64,000 bases of DNA, taken from contig NZ_LT629731.1 of the NCBI RefSeq assembly GCF_900104575.1, positions 4,226,712 through 4,290,711 of the forward strand. Direction: 5' to 3'. Each line of letters begins with the position of its first letter. Within the stretch, counting starts at the first letter, position 1. A program made the position numbers and the translations under genes. Below the pieces are notes generated by a model. That model was not told where the DNA came from, did no database searches, and was given only the letters and a program-made list of their open reading frames with translations. The stretch is from Bacillus tuaregi (lineage in GTDB: Bacteria > Bacillota > Bacilli > Bacillales > Cytobacillaceae). This document shows, piece after piece, positions 26,335 to 33,552 of the stretch.

Positions 26335-26495
26335 ATTAGAGGTCTCCTTTGTATGAGGTATAGTTTGTGGTAAGCGTAAGACGGGAGTGCTTGAAGGGAA
26401 GGATTAGCACACCTTTGAGGAAGTTCATCTACCGCTTATGTATTCATTTTATAACGGAGAGTAATGCAGGACAATGGCTTGGATGTTGGAGTTTG
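26335..26495 (-). promoter_or_regulatory. Promoter and conserved leader, copy 2
   Basis: On the minus strand, TTGTCC and TAAAAT are 17 bp apart, followed by the blocks CTTCCTCAAAGG, GCACTCCCGTC, CAAACTATACC and AAAGGAGACC, matching copy 1. About 300 bp to the right (26,496-26,800) shows no gene with a ribosome binding site. Confidence 0.5.
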
Positions 26496-26805
26496 TTCTA
26501 CCCCTTCAAGCCTTGATACCACTGGAAAAGACCATAGGTCTTTATAGTAAGAGCGAGAGAGAATGGCCGAGAATAACCGATTAAAGGATCGTTAAAATGC
26601 CAGAAAAGAAGGCCTGGCAAGGAAGTGAGAAGATAAGAACATAGGAAAAAGTTTGAATAAATGTTTGAAGAAAGGGAGCGGAACAGAGTAGAGGCAAGGG
26701 TTAAAGGTATGAGATGAAGGAGCGGGAAAAAATGCCCAAAAAAAAGCACGAAGAAATGGAGCCAAAATTTTAGCTTTATCTGCTGTTCATGATTCGTTTG
26801 TTCAA

Positions 26806-26973
26806 ATAAAAAAGAACCGAGACGTACCAACGGTACATTCCCGATTCTGATTTGGTTACAGTTGAGAATAAACTTACATACATAATTGACCCTGTACCCC
26901 TCAGTCTTGACCAGACTTTTTTCTTTAAGCCTATGATTTTTTCATTAAGCCTAAAGAAAATTGGGTGGGAACA
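26806..26973. repeat. Repeat unit U0, 5' module next to a Tn7-like right end
   Basis: Begins CAAATAAAAAAGAACCGAG, continues with a GTACC/GGTAC hairpin and CCCGATTC, then ACATAC-type and CCCCTCAGTCTTGACC blocks. The same blocks in the same order start units U1 and U2. Here the middle of the unit is absent and the right-end array follows at once, so it looks like an internally deleted copy. Confidence 0.55.
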
Positions 26974-27057
26974 GTGCAACTTTTTTATAAACGGTATAAC
27001 TTTATTTTAAACGGTACATCTTTTTTACAAACGGTACAACTTTATTTCAAACCTACA
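26974..27057. mobile_element. Tn7-like right end with four tandem 20-bp repeats
   Basis: Four directly abutting 20-bp repeats run from 26974 to 27053: GTGCAACTTTTTTATAAACG, GTATAACTTTATTTTAAACG, GTACATCTTTTTTACAAACG, GTACAACTTTATTTCAAACC. Read inward from the terminal ACA at 27055-27057, the end is TGT with AATAAAG at positions 12-18, the same spacing as the other ends here. Tn7 right ends carry four closely packed TnsB sites, so this is the right end of an element lying to the left. Its own left end was not found. Replication iterons are the main alternative. Confidence 0.6.
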
Positions 27058-27060
27058 AAG

Positions 27061-27240
27061 TGTTAAATTAGAATAAAGTTTGCAGAAACGAGTAAATACG
27101 TCCATCCCTTGCCATATATAGCCTCAAAGGCATTACCCAACTTATTTCATGAGAATAAAGTTTGCACAAAGATTTGCTCGTTTTAAGTCAGAAATGAAAT
27201 CAATAAATAATAAAGATAAGAATAAAGTTTGCTTAAACAT
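27061..27240. mobile_element. Tn7-like left end with three spaced repeats
   Basis: The end starts TGTTAAATTA, and three copies of AGAATAAAGTTTGC follow at 27070, 27152 and 27219, each continuing for about 20 bp and all in the orientation opposite to the array just left of it. Three spaced TnsB sites over about 150 bp is the Tn7 left-end plan. It lies three bases (AAG) from the right end of the neighbouring element. The mate is either the right end at 29,257, which matches it at 24 of 27 terminal positions, or an end beyond the tns genes at the right window edge. Confidence 0.6.
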
Positions 27241-27375
27241 AGAGGAGAGATCACCAAACAAAGAGAGTAACCTAAACCTCATGAAGGCACCTTACGGTGA
27301 CACCTGAACCAAAACCGATTCTTGACTTCTGATTGTTATAGGGTAATGCAGTTCTTTACTACCCTTGGAATACGG

Positions 27376-27381
27376 TATAAT
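27376..27381 (+). promoter_or_regulatory. Possible -10 box before the YnfA-like gene
   Basis: A perfect TATAAT lies 37 bp upstream of the start; the matching -35 region (TCTTTA) is poor. AAGGGTGG serves as ribosome binding site. Confidence 0.4.
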
Positions 27382-27416
27382 TGCCATGTTAATTAGTTAT
27401 CAAGGGTGGGCATTAA

Positions 27417-27743
27417 ATGATTTACACAATTGTATTGTTTATATTTGCTGGATTTGCAGAGATTGGTGGAGGTTATCTTATCTGGCTATGGTTAAGAGAA
27501 GGTAAGCCATTTTATTGGGGTGCTTTCGGAGGACTAGCCTTAGCGTTATATGGTATTATTGCCACATTTCAAACATTCCCATTATTCGGCAGAGTATATG
27601 CTGCCTATGGAGGAGTATTTATTGTTCTTTCTGTATTGTGGGGATGGGGGATTGATAAAAGAACACCTGATTTATACGATTGGATAGGTGCTGGTATATG
27701 TTTAGTGGGTGTTTCAGTAATGTTATTTGCACCTCGCCAATAA
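27417..27743 (+). CDS. YnfA/UPF0060-family small membrane protein
   Basis: A 108-residue protein of four predicted transmembrane helices: [51 protein letters not shown] and [36 protein letters not shown] and [11 protein letters not shown] are YnfA hallmarks. The family is related to small multidrug transporters; some members export toxic compounds, but the substrate here is unknown. Length matches the family. It is the only intact gene between the facing transposon ends at 27,061 and 29,257 and is transcribed against the surrounding genes. Confidence 0.85.
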   Translation: MIYTIVLFIFAGFAEIGGGYLIWLWLREGKPFYWGAFGGLALALYGIIATFQTFPLFGRVYAAYGGVFIVLSVLWGWGIDKRTPDLYDWIGAGICLVGVSVMLFAPRQ

Positions 27744-27945
27744 AGTAAAAAGACAAGAATACATTGAAGGGAAATCAACTAACGAAGGTGTATCCCGAAC
27801 CGTGTAGGTGTGAGTTTGAAAGAAGGTCTTACGATGTCCACTATCCTCCTAAATCCCTTTTCCCTCTTACTCTTTTTCATTTTTCTAAAATGGAACTAAT
27901 TTTTAATAAGTAGAGTTATGTATTTGGGAGACAGGCTTTTCTGTT

Positions 27946-28408
27946 TATTTTCACCTTTATCAAATAAAATAGAACCGAGAAGAGGTATCGTAGATACATT
28001 TCCCCGATTCGTTAGACTAATACATCAGCCTAATACATAGTTGGCTCCCTCTTCCCCTGCCTTGGACAGTTACTTAATGTATAAGAGAGTTGTAAACTTG
28101 CAGATACAGATAATCCATTAGTATACCTTACGGTTTCCCTTGTACCACCACAATTCACCTACTTACCACATGACCTATGCCTAATCATTTATTTATATAT
28201 TTATTTATTTTTTATGGGCGAGTGCTTCTTTATGAAGCATGTTATACACTTCTGGACGTGGGCTTCCCTTGATTGAGTTGGTTTGAATGCTCTTCAGAGA
28301 AAAAGGGGGACGTCCCTTGTGTTGTACTTATGCAGGGATTATCCTCCCCGTAAGGGTAAGCCTGATCCTCTCAGGGAACCTCGTTAAGACTCAGTTTTAT
28401 ATAAAAAA
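27946..28408. repeat. Repeat unit U1, body
   Basis: Starts with ATTTTCACCTTTAT and CAAATAAAATAGAACCGAG, then a GTATC-type hairpin with CCCCGATTC, a block TACATAGTTGGCTCCCTC, ACCTTACGGT, an A/T run and GAAGCAT. U2 repeats all these in the same order at about 630 bp distance but is strongly diverged. No intact gene. The palindromic GGGACGTCCC is at 28,307-28,316. Confidence 0.6.
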
Positions 28409-28516
28409 GCCCTGTAATTATATCCATACTCTGGATACACTCAGGGGGCTCTGTATAAACTTTTTTCTTTATAAACAGATTTTTTCCCATACTTCAAACT
28501 TCAGTTTGGTTTGACA
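28409..28516. mobile_element. Tn7-like right-end relic 1 with terminator hairpin
   Basis: A compound hairpin (AGCCCTG/CAGGGGGCT outside, ATCCA/TGGAT inside) precedes three degenerate sites at about 20-bp spacing (AAACTTTTTTC, AGATTTTTTCC, AAACTTCAG) and a terminus that reads TGTCAAACC inward from 28516. Read leftward the hairpin is followed by T residues and would stop transcription entering from the right. Confidence 0.5.
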
Positions 28517-28574
28517 CCCACATATAATGAACACATTTTAAAAGCAATACCACAATCAACATGCATCCTTATCC

Positions 28575-29148
28575 ATTATTTTCACCTTTGGCTGTGAAAG
28601 TAATTCTCAAACCTTCTCCAAATAAAAAAACCGAGAAAAGATATCCTAGATACGTTCCCGATTCGATAGTCTATATATCAGACTCATACATAGACTGGCT
28701 CCCACTTCCCTTTTTTGAAAAATCATTTTCAGATTGTAAGTGGGGGATAAGTGAGACTGACACTTTATTAACAGAAGTTACATAGGAGACAATAAGAAAC
28801 CTTACGGTTCACCAATACCACCCAGTTCCCTTGTGATATCCCCGTATAGACTTGGCTGTCATACAGTGGTATCCCATGCTCTGGACAAACAAGAACCCCC
28901 GATACCTGATGACTCCTCTTACATGACCAATCCCTTATTATTTATATATATTTATTTCATAGGAGAAACCACTTGAAGCATTTTACACGTTACAGGGTGT
29001 GGGCATTCGTTCATTGAATTAGTTTCGGGTCTGTATACCTTTAGAGAGACATAGGGACATTCCTTTCACCCTACTTACTCAAGGGTTACTCTTCCCGTAA
29101 GGGAATTCCCTACAGATACCTCATTATGGCCATAAATCCACATAAAAA
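28575..29148. repeat. Repeat unit U2, body
   Basis: Diverged second copy of U1: ATTTTCACCTTTG, CCGAGAAAAG hairpin CCCGATTCG, CATACATAGACTGGCTCCCA, ACCTTACGGTTC, TTTATATATATTTATTT, GAAGCAT. Contains a tnsD gene fragment that U1 lacks. No ribosome-bound ORF. Confidence 0.6.
28849..28912 (-). pseudogene. Relic of a tnsD/tniQ gene
   Basis: 64 bp match positions 61,453-61,516 inside the intact tnsD of this window at roughly 78% by hand count. Translated leftward it reads HQVSGVLVCPEHGIPLYDSQ, against HQIPGVLVCPEHNTPLYDSQ in the intact protein, i.e. the CPEH half of the TniQ zinc motif. Flanking sequence does not continue the match. It shows that an older Tn7-like element of the same kind once occupied this place. 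Confidence 0.7.
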
Positions 29149-29257
29149 ACCCCGTTTATACATCCATATACTGGATACACTCACGGGGCTTTATGCAAAC
29201 TTTATTCTTCTTATGCAGACTTTTTTCTTATTCTGCAAACTTTATTTTGTTTTAACA
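29149..29257. mobile_element. Tn7-like right end 2 with terminator hairpin
   Basis: CCCCGT/ACGGGG with inner ATCCA/TGGAT forms a hairpin (29149-29188) followed leftward by TTTTTT. Three abutting 20-bp sites follow: TATGCAAACTTTATTCTTCT, TATGCAGACTTTTTTCTTAT, TCTGCAAACTTTATTTTGTT (29192-29251). The terminus is ACA at 29255-29257. Inward it reads TGTTAAA then AATAAAGTTTGCAGAA, matching the left end at 27061 at 24 of 27 positions. The flanking five bases (TAGTT) do not match those outside 27061 (CAAAG), so no target duplication pairs these two. Confidence 0.6.
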
Positions 29258-29343
29258 TAGTTACAAAAACGGTTAGGTAATTTAAAAGAAATTAATCTAC
29301 TAAAATTGTTTAATTCACCGTTTTCTTGAAGCAGGAAATTCTT

Positions 29344-29766
29344 TTAATCGAAAAACTCCATATGTGTTTTTTCTTGCTTATAGTAATCCAATCTATCTTG
29401 TAAAGTACCTGTATGGAACTCAAATTTATGACCGTCTGGGTCAGTAAAGTAAATAGATTTTTTATCTCTGACATCTCTCGGACGACCTGATAAGATGTTT
29501 ATGTTCAATTCCTTTAGTCTATCGTACATTTTATCAAACTCAGTGTCTTCAATTGAAAATGCTATATGTGTGTATGATTGGTTTATTTCATTACGAGGTA
29601 TATCTTTTTCAACATTCAGAGCCAGCCACATTCCATTCAAATCAAAATATGCGGTGCTTCTACCTTTAACTAACAATTTAGCATCAAAAACATTTTTGTA
29701 AAACTCGATAGAATTATCTAAGTTAGAAACTGAAAATAAAAAATGATTAAGCCCTTTTATCGACAC
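29344..29766 (-). CDS. fosB: FosB metallothiol transferase (fosfomycin resistance type)
   Basis: A 140-residue vicinal-oxygen-chelate protein that is near-identical in pattern to Bacillus Fos[61 protein letters not shown]. Metal ligands are His8, His67 and Glu116. The enzyme adds bacillithiol or cysteine to fosfomycin, opening its epoxide in the cytoplasm. The start is GTG with AGGTGAT upstream. It is the last gene of the one-strand gene row, next to a transposon right end. No damage seen. Confidence 0.93.
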   Translation of the reverse strand: MSIKGLNHFLFSVSNLDNSIEFYKNVFDAKLLVKGRSTAYFDLNGMWLALNVEKDIPRNEINQSYTHIAFSIEDTEFDKMYDRLKELNINILSGRPRDVRDKKSIYFTDPDGHKFEFHTGTLQDRLDYYKQEKTHMEFFD

Positions 29767-29844
29767 TGTATCACCTCAACTTTTTTAAGAAATAAGGGAA
29801 TCCCTATTGTTGAAGATTAGCCCCCGTTAATTAAATAAAACAAT

Positions 29845-30213
29845 TTACTGTGAGTTTGATTTAGTAACAGTCCCTTGATGAAAAAACATTTGCCATCTAC
29901 CATCTATATATTTCCAAATTGAACTTCGCAAAGTGTCCTGCTTTCGTGTTTCATCTCTTACTCGGTATGTAGTTAACACAGCCTCCGAGGATAAAGGATG
30001 AATTTCAAAATCATGAAGTGACAATTCTCGTACTCCTACTCCACCCTCACCAACACAATCTTTTTTGTATATAACAATACCTGAACTTCCAAATTCAAAA
30101 AAATTATCTGCCAACAATCTATATAGTTCCTCACTTGATGTACGAATTTCAGGATTTAAATGACTTTCCTCCAGTTCTTTCAAATGACTTTTAAGGTTTG
30201 GTTCATTTATCAT
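29845..30213 (-). CDS. NTF2-like/DUF4440-type protein
   Basis: A 122-residue single-domain protein: helix with LKELEESHL, LYRLLADNFFEFGSSG, then strands ELSLHDFEIHPLSSEAVLTTY, and a final RSSIWKYIDGRWQMFFHQGT. This order and the closing W-x-x-x-DGxW-x-x-x-FHQGT are typical of DUF4440/SnoaL-like proteins, which bind small molecules or act as minor enzymes. Ribosome binding site AAAGGTGG. Substrate unknown. Confidence 0.75.
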   Translation of the reverse strand: MINEPNLKSHLKELEESHLNPEIRTSSEELYRLLADNFFEFGSSGIVIYKKDCVGEGGVGVRELSLHDFEIHPLSSEAVLTTYRVRDETRKQDTLRSSIWKYIDGRWQMFFHQGTVTKSNSQ

Positions 30214-30279
30214 TTTATAGTAGCCACCTTTCCCTGCAAAATAGAATTAAAGTTAATAATTCACTATAAGTAGTCAATT

Positions 30280-30345
30280 AACCTTCTTGAAGTAAACTGC
30301 TCCAATAGCACAAGAAGCGACTGCCTTGTTCTGCAATCACCCCTG
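30280..30345 (-). repeat. Intergenic repeat of the gene row, copy A
   Basis: Minus strand: TTCAACAGGGGTGATTGCAG, AACAAGGCAGTCGCTTCTT, GTGCTATTGGAGCAGTTTAC, TTCAAGAAGG. A shortened relative (TGCTATCGAAGCAG) lies at 30,620-30,640. Located in the gap between the NTF2-like and 60-residue genes. Confidence 0.5.
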
Positions 30346-30385
30346 TTGAATAAAAGCACTGGTTTGCCTTCCTTTAACTTAATAA

Positions 30386-30568
30386 CTATTTTTTCCCTTG
30401 GTGCATTAAGTTCAATTGAAAGAAAATTCCACTTAATAAAGCAACTATCATTCCTAACATTACAGCATAACCTGTAAATACTTCATTCCCATACAAAACA
30501 CTACAAATAACTATTCCACCAACTCCACCAACAACCATTAGTAATAACCAAGCAAATAAAAATGCCAT
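30386..30568 (-). CDS. 60-residue two-helix membrane protein
   Basis: GGGGGG lies before the ATG. Two hydrophobic helices (LFAWLLLMVVGGVGGIVICSVL and VMLGMIVALLSGIFF, the first cut here to its core) connected by a short polar loop. No family recognised. It stands alone between two intergenic repeats in the gene row. Confidence 0.55.
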   Translation of the reverse strand: MAFLFAWLLLMVVGGVGGIVICSVLYGNEVFTGYAVMLGMIVALLSGIFFQLNLMHQGKK

Positions 30569-30654
30569 TTTATCCCCCCGTACATATATTTATATGTTTT
30601 ATTTTTATCATTTTAATTAAAGTATCTGCTTCGATAGCACAAGAAAGTTTATGA

Positions 30655-31164
30655 CTATTCTTCTTTCGCTTTTTGCAATACTTTTTTTATAAAAGGGGCT
30701 TTATTCTCTGTATAAGCAACTCTGTCAAAGCGATAATTTCTTGCCAAATCAATTTTTAGTTGGTGGTATTCTCTCATAACATCAGGATTATTTCTTAAAT
30801 AATCTCTAAACAAAATTTGATTGTTCCAATGCTCCCCTTCAAACTGATAAAAATGTAAATGATGTGTACCTGCTCTCCATTTTCCCTTCCTAAAGAAGCG
30901 TCTTTCTGGAAACTCTTTATGGTAGACAAATTCATATCCTATTTGTTTTAAAGGCTCGATAAATTCGTTAACTACCTCCAAATCATTTACTCCAATAGCA
31001 ATATCTAAAATCGGTTTAGCCACTAACCCTTCAATAGAGGTACTTCCTATGTGTTCAATAGATATAACCTTTTCAGATAGTATTTCCTTTAGTTTAAATT
31101 TTTCATTTTCATATTGTTTCGACCAATTTGGGTGCCACTCTTCAATTGTTATTTCCTTATCCAT
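30655..31164 (-). CDS. GrpB/UPF0157-family nucleotidyltransferase-fold protein
   Basis: About 169 residues from the ATG at 31164, which has GGGGGGA just upstream. IEEWHPNWSKQYENEK, IEHIGSTSIEGLVAKPILDI, LHFYQFEGEHWNNQILFRDY and YTENKAPFI are the signature segments of the GrpB family, a minimal nucleotidyltransferase fold (GST then D-I). The reaction is unknown; relatives modify small molecules. Its length fits the family. Confidence 0.85.
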   Translation of the reverse strand: MDKEITIEEWHPNWSKQYENEKFKLKEILSEKVISIEHIGSTSIEGLVAKPILDIAIGVNDLEVVNEFIEPLKQIGYEFVYHKEFPERRFFRKGKWRAGTHHLHFYQFEGEHWNNQILFRDYLRNNPDVMREYHQLKIDLARNYRFDRVAYTENKAPFIKKVLQKAKEE

Positions 31165-31189
31165 ACTCCCCCCTAACTTCAATAAAAAA

Positions 31190-31270
31190 GTTTTTATTGA
31201 ACAGGCCTACTTCTTTAACATAGGAGTGACTGTAGTGTTCTGCAATCTTCACCCGTAGTTCAACATCACT
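31190..31270 (-). repeat. Intergenic repeat of the gene row, copy B
   Basis: Minus strand: GTTGAACTACGGGTGAAG, ATTGCAGAACA, CAGTCACTCC, then a run to TTCAATAAAAAC. Matches copies at 30,280-30,340 and 31,733-31,806 block by block. Confidence 0.5.
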
Positions 31271-31282
31271 ATTTAATATTCA

Positions 31283-31690
31283 TTATTTTTGTAATATGTA
31301 TCTGGCTCCAGATGTTCTAATTAATTTGGATACTCCTTCAGGATGATAAGGCATTAATCTATCTGCCTCCTCCAAATCTACCCATTCAACTTTAAGAATA
31401 TTTTCCTCTGTTGGAATTTCTTCAGGTGATTTCAGAACTTGACCCTGAAAGGTAATAAAATACACATGATTTTCATTAATAAATGCTTCATTAACTGCAA
31501 TAATATCGCTAACTGTAACATCATAACCTGTTTCTTCTTTAACTTCTCTAATGGCTGCTTCTTTTAGAGTTTCTTTTACTTCAACTGCTCCTCCCGGCAA
31601 GGACCAAGTTTTATTCCTATTTAGTACCATTAAAACCTTATTAGTATTCTCATCAAATAAAAGTGTATATGCTACATCAACACGCTTCAA
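31283..31690 (-). CDS. Nudix hydrolase
   Basis: A 135-residue single-domain protein with a perfect Nudix box: G at GAVEVKETLKEAAIREVKEE followed by TGYDV (GX5EX7REUXEEXGU). Nudix enzymes hydrolyse nucleoside diphosphates linked to another group using Mg2+. TWSLPGG precedes the box as usual. The start is TTG with AGAGGT upstream. Substrate cannot be told from sequence; oxidised nucleotides, capped nucleotides or an antibiotic-like nucleotide are possible. Confidence 0.88.
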   Translation of the reverse strand: MKRVDVAYTLLFDENTNKVLMVLNRNKTWSLPGGAVEVKETLKEAAIREVKEETGYDVTVSDIIAVNEAFINENHVYFITFQGQVLKSPEEIPTEENILKVEWVDLEEADRLMPYHPEGVSKLIRTSGARYILQK

Positions 31691-31732
31691 ATTTCATACC
31701 TCTTTTCTCCAAAGAATTATTTTATTTTTTCT

Positions 31733-31806
31733 TGTTAAACTTTCCTGCCATTAGCGAAAGAAGCGACTGCTCTTGTTCTGCAATCGCCACCATTAGTTGA
31801 ATATCG
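31733..31806 (-). repeat. Intergenic repeat of the gene row, copy C
   Basis: Minus strand: ATTCAACTAATGGTGGCGAT, TGCAGAACAAGAGCAGTCGC, TTCTTTCGCTAATGGCAGG, AAAGTTTAACAAG. Closest to copy A. Shorter relatives (CCCGTTAACTCAA and CCATTAGCGAAAT) occur near 32,450 and 33,480. Confidence 0.5.
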
Positions 31807-31810
31807 AAGT

Positions 31811-32374
31811 TTATATTTGATGAATGATTAACTTACTCCAAGTCGCCTTCCAATCCTTTTTTAAAATACGCTGATTGTAAATAGATGCAAGGTCTTTGTT
31901 TTCCAAAAAATATGGAGTCGGTTTAACTACCAAATTGACAACATCACTAATCCCATAAGGAGCCGTTAAAATAACTTTATCCCTTTCATCTAACTTTACT
32001 CCTAATGCTGTTGCTGTTTCTGGAAATTTTGAAATAGCATCAACAGAAGAAAAGTATGGTTCAACATTATTCCTGAGGTGCATTCTGGCTTCATTCTTAA
32101 CCGACCAAGGTATGGTTGGTAAAAGAGATTTGAGTTTTTCTTCCAACTTCTTTTCTTCAAATTCATTAAGTTTTGTTGTATCAAAGTAGATCACATCAAT
32201 ATCTGGAATCGGTGTCCTTACACTAAATCCATGTAAAGCATCCCAAACTTTTGACCTAACAAAACCTGCACAAATCCACCAATCTAGTAAGTTTAATGAT
32301 TTGGCAGTTTTCAATATTTCCATCATCCATTCATCTTCTTCTATAAGAGTAATGATTTCCTCCTCATTAAACAC
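31811..32374 (-). CDS. Nucleotidyltransferase-family protein (NTP_transf_6-like)
   Basis: A 187-residue protein. WWICAGFVRSKVWDALHG (about 31-48) and IPDIDVIYFD (about 56-65) form the G-x-x-R-x-x-x-W-D ... D-x-D core of this family, in which two Asp residues bind the metal of a transferred nucleotide. The closing PYFLENKDLASIYNQRIL is also characteristic. It is near full family length. GTG start with AAAAGGAG upstream. Relatives are found near antibiotic-modifying genes, but the acceptor here is unknown. Confidence 0.8.
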   Translation of the reverse strand: MFNEEEIITLIEEDEWMMEILKTAKSLNLLDWWICAGFVRSKVWDALHGFSVRTPIPDIDVIYFDTTKLNEFEEKKLEEKLKSLLPTIPWSVKNEARMHLRNNVEPYFSSVDAISKFPETATALGVKLDERDKVILTAPYGISDVVNLVVKPTPYFLENKDLASIYNQRILKKDWKATWSKLIIHQI

Positions 32375-32456
32375 AACAATAAAACTCCTTTTTAGAATAG
32401 GTAAGAATAAAATTATTCTTTTTTCAGTTTGGATTCTTCTTTAAGGAATGCACCCG

Positions 32457-32954
32457 TTAACTCAATAAGTTTTTTCTTTCATATACATGAAAATAGTAGT
32501 TATACGGATTTTTATCATTCTTTATCCCTTTTTGGGCAAATACCTCATTCCATTCCTCATAATTCACTTCTGGAAAAAAAGTATCTCCTTCGAATTCATG
32601 ATGTATTTTTGTGATGTACATTTTCTCAACATAAGGGAAAAACAAATTATAAATCTGTTCTCCTCCGAAAATAAAAATTTCTTCTTCGTTTTTACATAAC
32701 TCAAAAACATCTTCTATTGAATGAACAATTTCACAACCATTAAAGGTAAACCCCTTATCTCTCGTCAGAATAATATTTCTTCTGTCAGGTAAGGCTCTTC
32801 CGATTGATTCAAGGTTCTTCCTACCTAATATTATCGGATGTCCCTTTGTAGTATTTTTAACATATTCCCAGTCCTTGGGAATCCTCCAAGGAATGTCATT
32901 CTCTTTGCCAATCACTCTATTCTTATCCATCGCAGCAATCAAAGAAACTTTCAT
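32457..32954 (-). CDS. dfr: Trimethoprim-resistance-type dihydrofolate reductase (DfrG/DfrD/DfrK group)
   Basis: A 165-residue DHFR: SLIAAMDKNRVIGKENDIPW (active-site Trp-Arg region with IPKDWEYVK), HPIILGRKNLESIG (NADPH loop), FIFGGEQIYNLF, and YYFHVYERK at the end. The overall sequence is, from memory, very close to DfrG-type plasmid DHFRs of Gram-positives rather than to a chromosomal FolA. It reduces dihydrofolate with NADPH and would give trimethoprim tolerance if insensitive, which sequence alone does not prove. No thymidylate synthase gene lies next to it. Confidence 0.9.
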   Translation of the reverse strand: MKVSLIAAMDKNRVIGKENDIPWRIPKDWEYVKNTTKGHPIILGRKNLESIGRALPDRRNIILTRDKGFTFNGCEIVHSIEDVFELCKNEEEIFIFGGEQIYNLFFPYVEKMYITKIHHEFEGDTFFPEVNYEEWNEVFAQKGIKNDKNPYNYYFHVYERKNLLS

Positions 32955-33080
32955 TTATAACACAGCCTTTTTAACTAATTTACCATCTAATTTCTTATTT
33001 CTATCAAAAAACCTTTTCTCATTATCCTGCCCGTTAGTAAAAAATCGTTCCTCCCTTATTACTGAAACACTACCTGTTAG

Positions 33081-33440
33081 TTACATAAGACCTCCATCTT
33101 CTAATCCAGTTAAATATGCATTTTTAAATAGTTCATAAAAATAGGAATCCTCACCAAAATAATCTCTGAATCCGTTTAATACTTCTTCTTGGAGTTCTTT
33201 GTCAGATTTCCATATAGGCATTGCCCCTAAATCATCTTCAAACTGTCTTTCAATTAGATCAAGAGTATCATCTGAAAAAAAATTCCTATTTTCATCTATC
33301 CACGTTAACCATTCAGTTATTATTTCTTTCTCTTGTTTTCGAATAGAAGATTTGCCCTTGTGAATAACTTCCTCTATGTCAGATAGTATAAGCGAAACAA
33401 ATAACTCGATGGTAAATTCACTAAAATCTCTAATATTCAT
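33081..33440 (-). CDS. Hypothetical acidic helical protein
   Basis: A 119-residue protein with GAGGAAG before the ATG. Mainly helical, acidic (pI low by composition): SEFTIELFVSLILSDIEEVI, ITEWLTWIDENRNFF, LNGFRDYFGEDSYF. No recognised family. It is the first gene of the row in the transcription direction and lies 3' of the right-end relic. Confidence 0.5.
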   Translation of the reverse strand: MNIRDFSEFTIELFVSLILSDIEEVIHKGKSSIRKQEKEIITEWLTWIDENRNFFSDDTLDLIERQFEDDLGAMPIWKSDKELQEEVLNGFRDYFGEDSYFYELFKNAYLTGLEDGGLM

Positions 33441-33552
33441 TAAGATTAACTTCCTCCAGTTCTATCCTTGTTTAAATGCATCCATTAGCGAAATAACAAA
33501 TCAACGTTTAAGGCAAAAAAATAAGCATTATCCAGTATGACCACAGTTTGAG

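Noticed and set aside
26498-26830. 110-codon open frame on the minus strand
   Set aside because: No ribosome binding site, unusual composition (Phe/Leu/Ser-rich), and it overlaps a terminator and the U0 repeat.
26974-27053. Tandem 20-bp repeats as a CRISPR array
   Set aside because: The repeats abut with no spacers, are only 20 bp, and no cas gene is present.
28301-28320. GGGGGACGTCCCTTGT shared with 39,741-39,756 as a mobile-element end
   Set aside because: Only a 16-bp palindrome-containing word in common, with no matching flanks; probably part of a common terminator-like sequence.
28287-28785. Two short open frames within U1 and U2
   Set aside because: They fall in diverged repeat DNA, have no ribosome binding sites, and are not conserved between the two units.
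26974-29257. Repeat arrays as plasmid replication iterons
   Set aside because: The arrays occur in both orientations, each ends at a fixed distance from TGT/ACA, and one neighbour unit contains a tnsD relic; transposon ends explain more. Not fully excluded.
29767-33500. Gene row called as an integron
   Set aside because: No integron integrase or attI was found and the repeats lack a clear attC stem-loop; the recombinase at 40.7 kb looks XerC/D-like.
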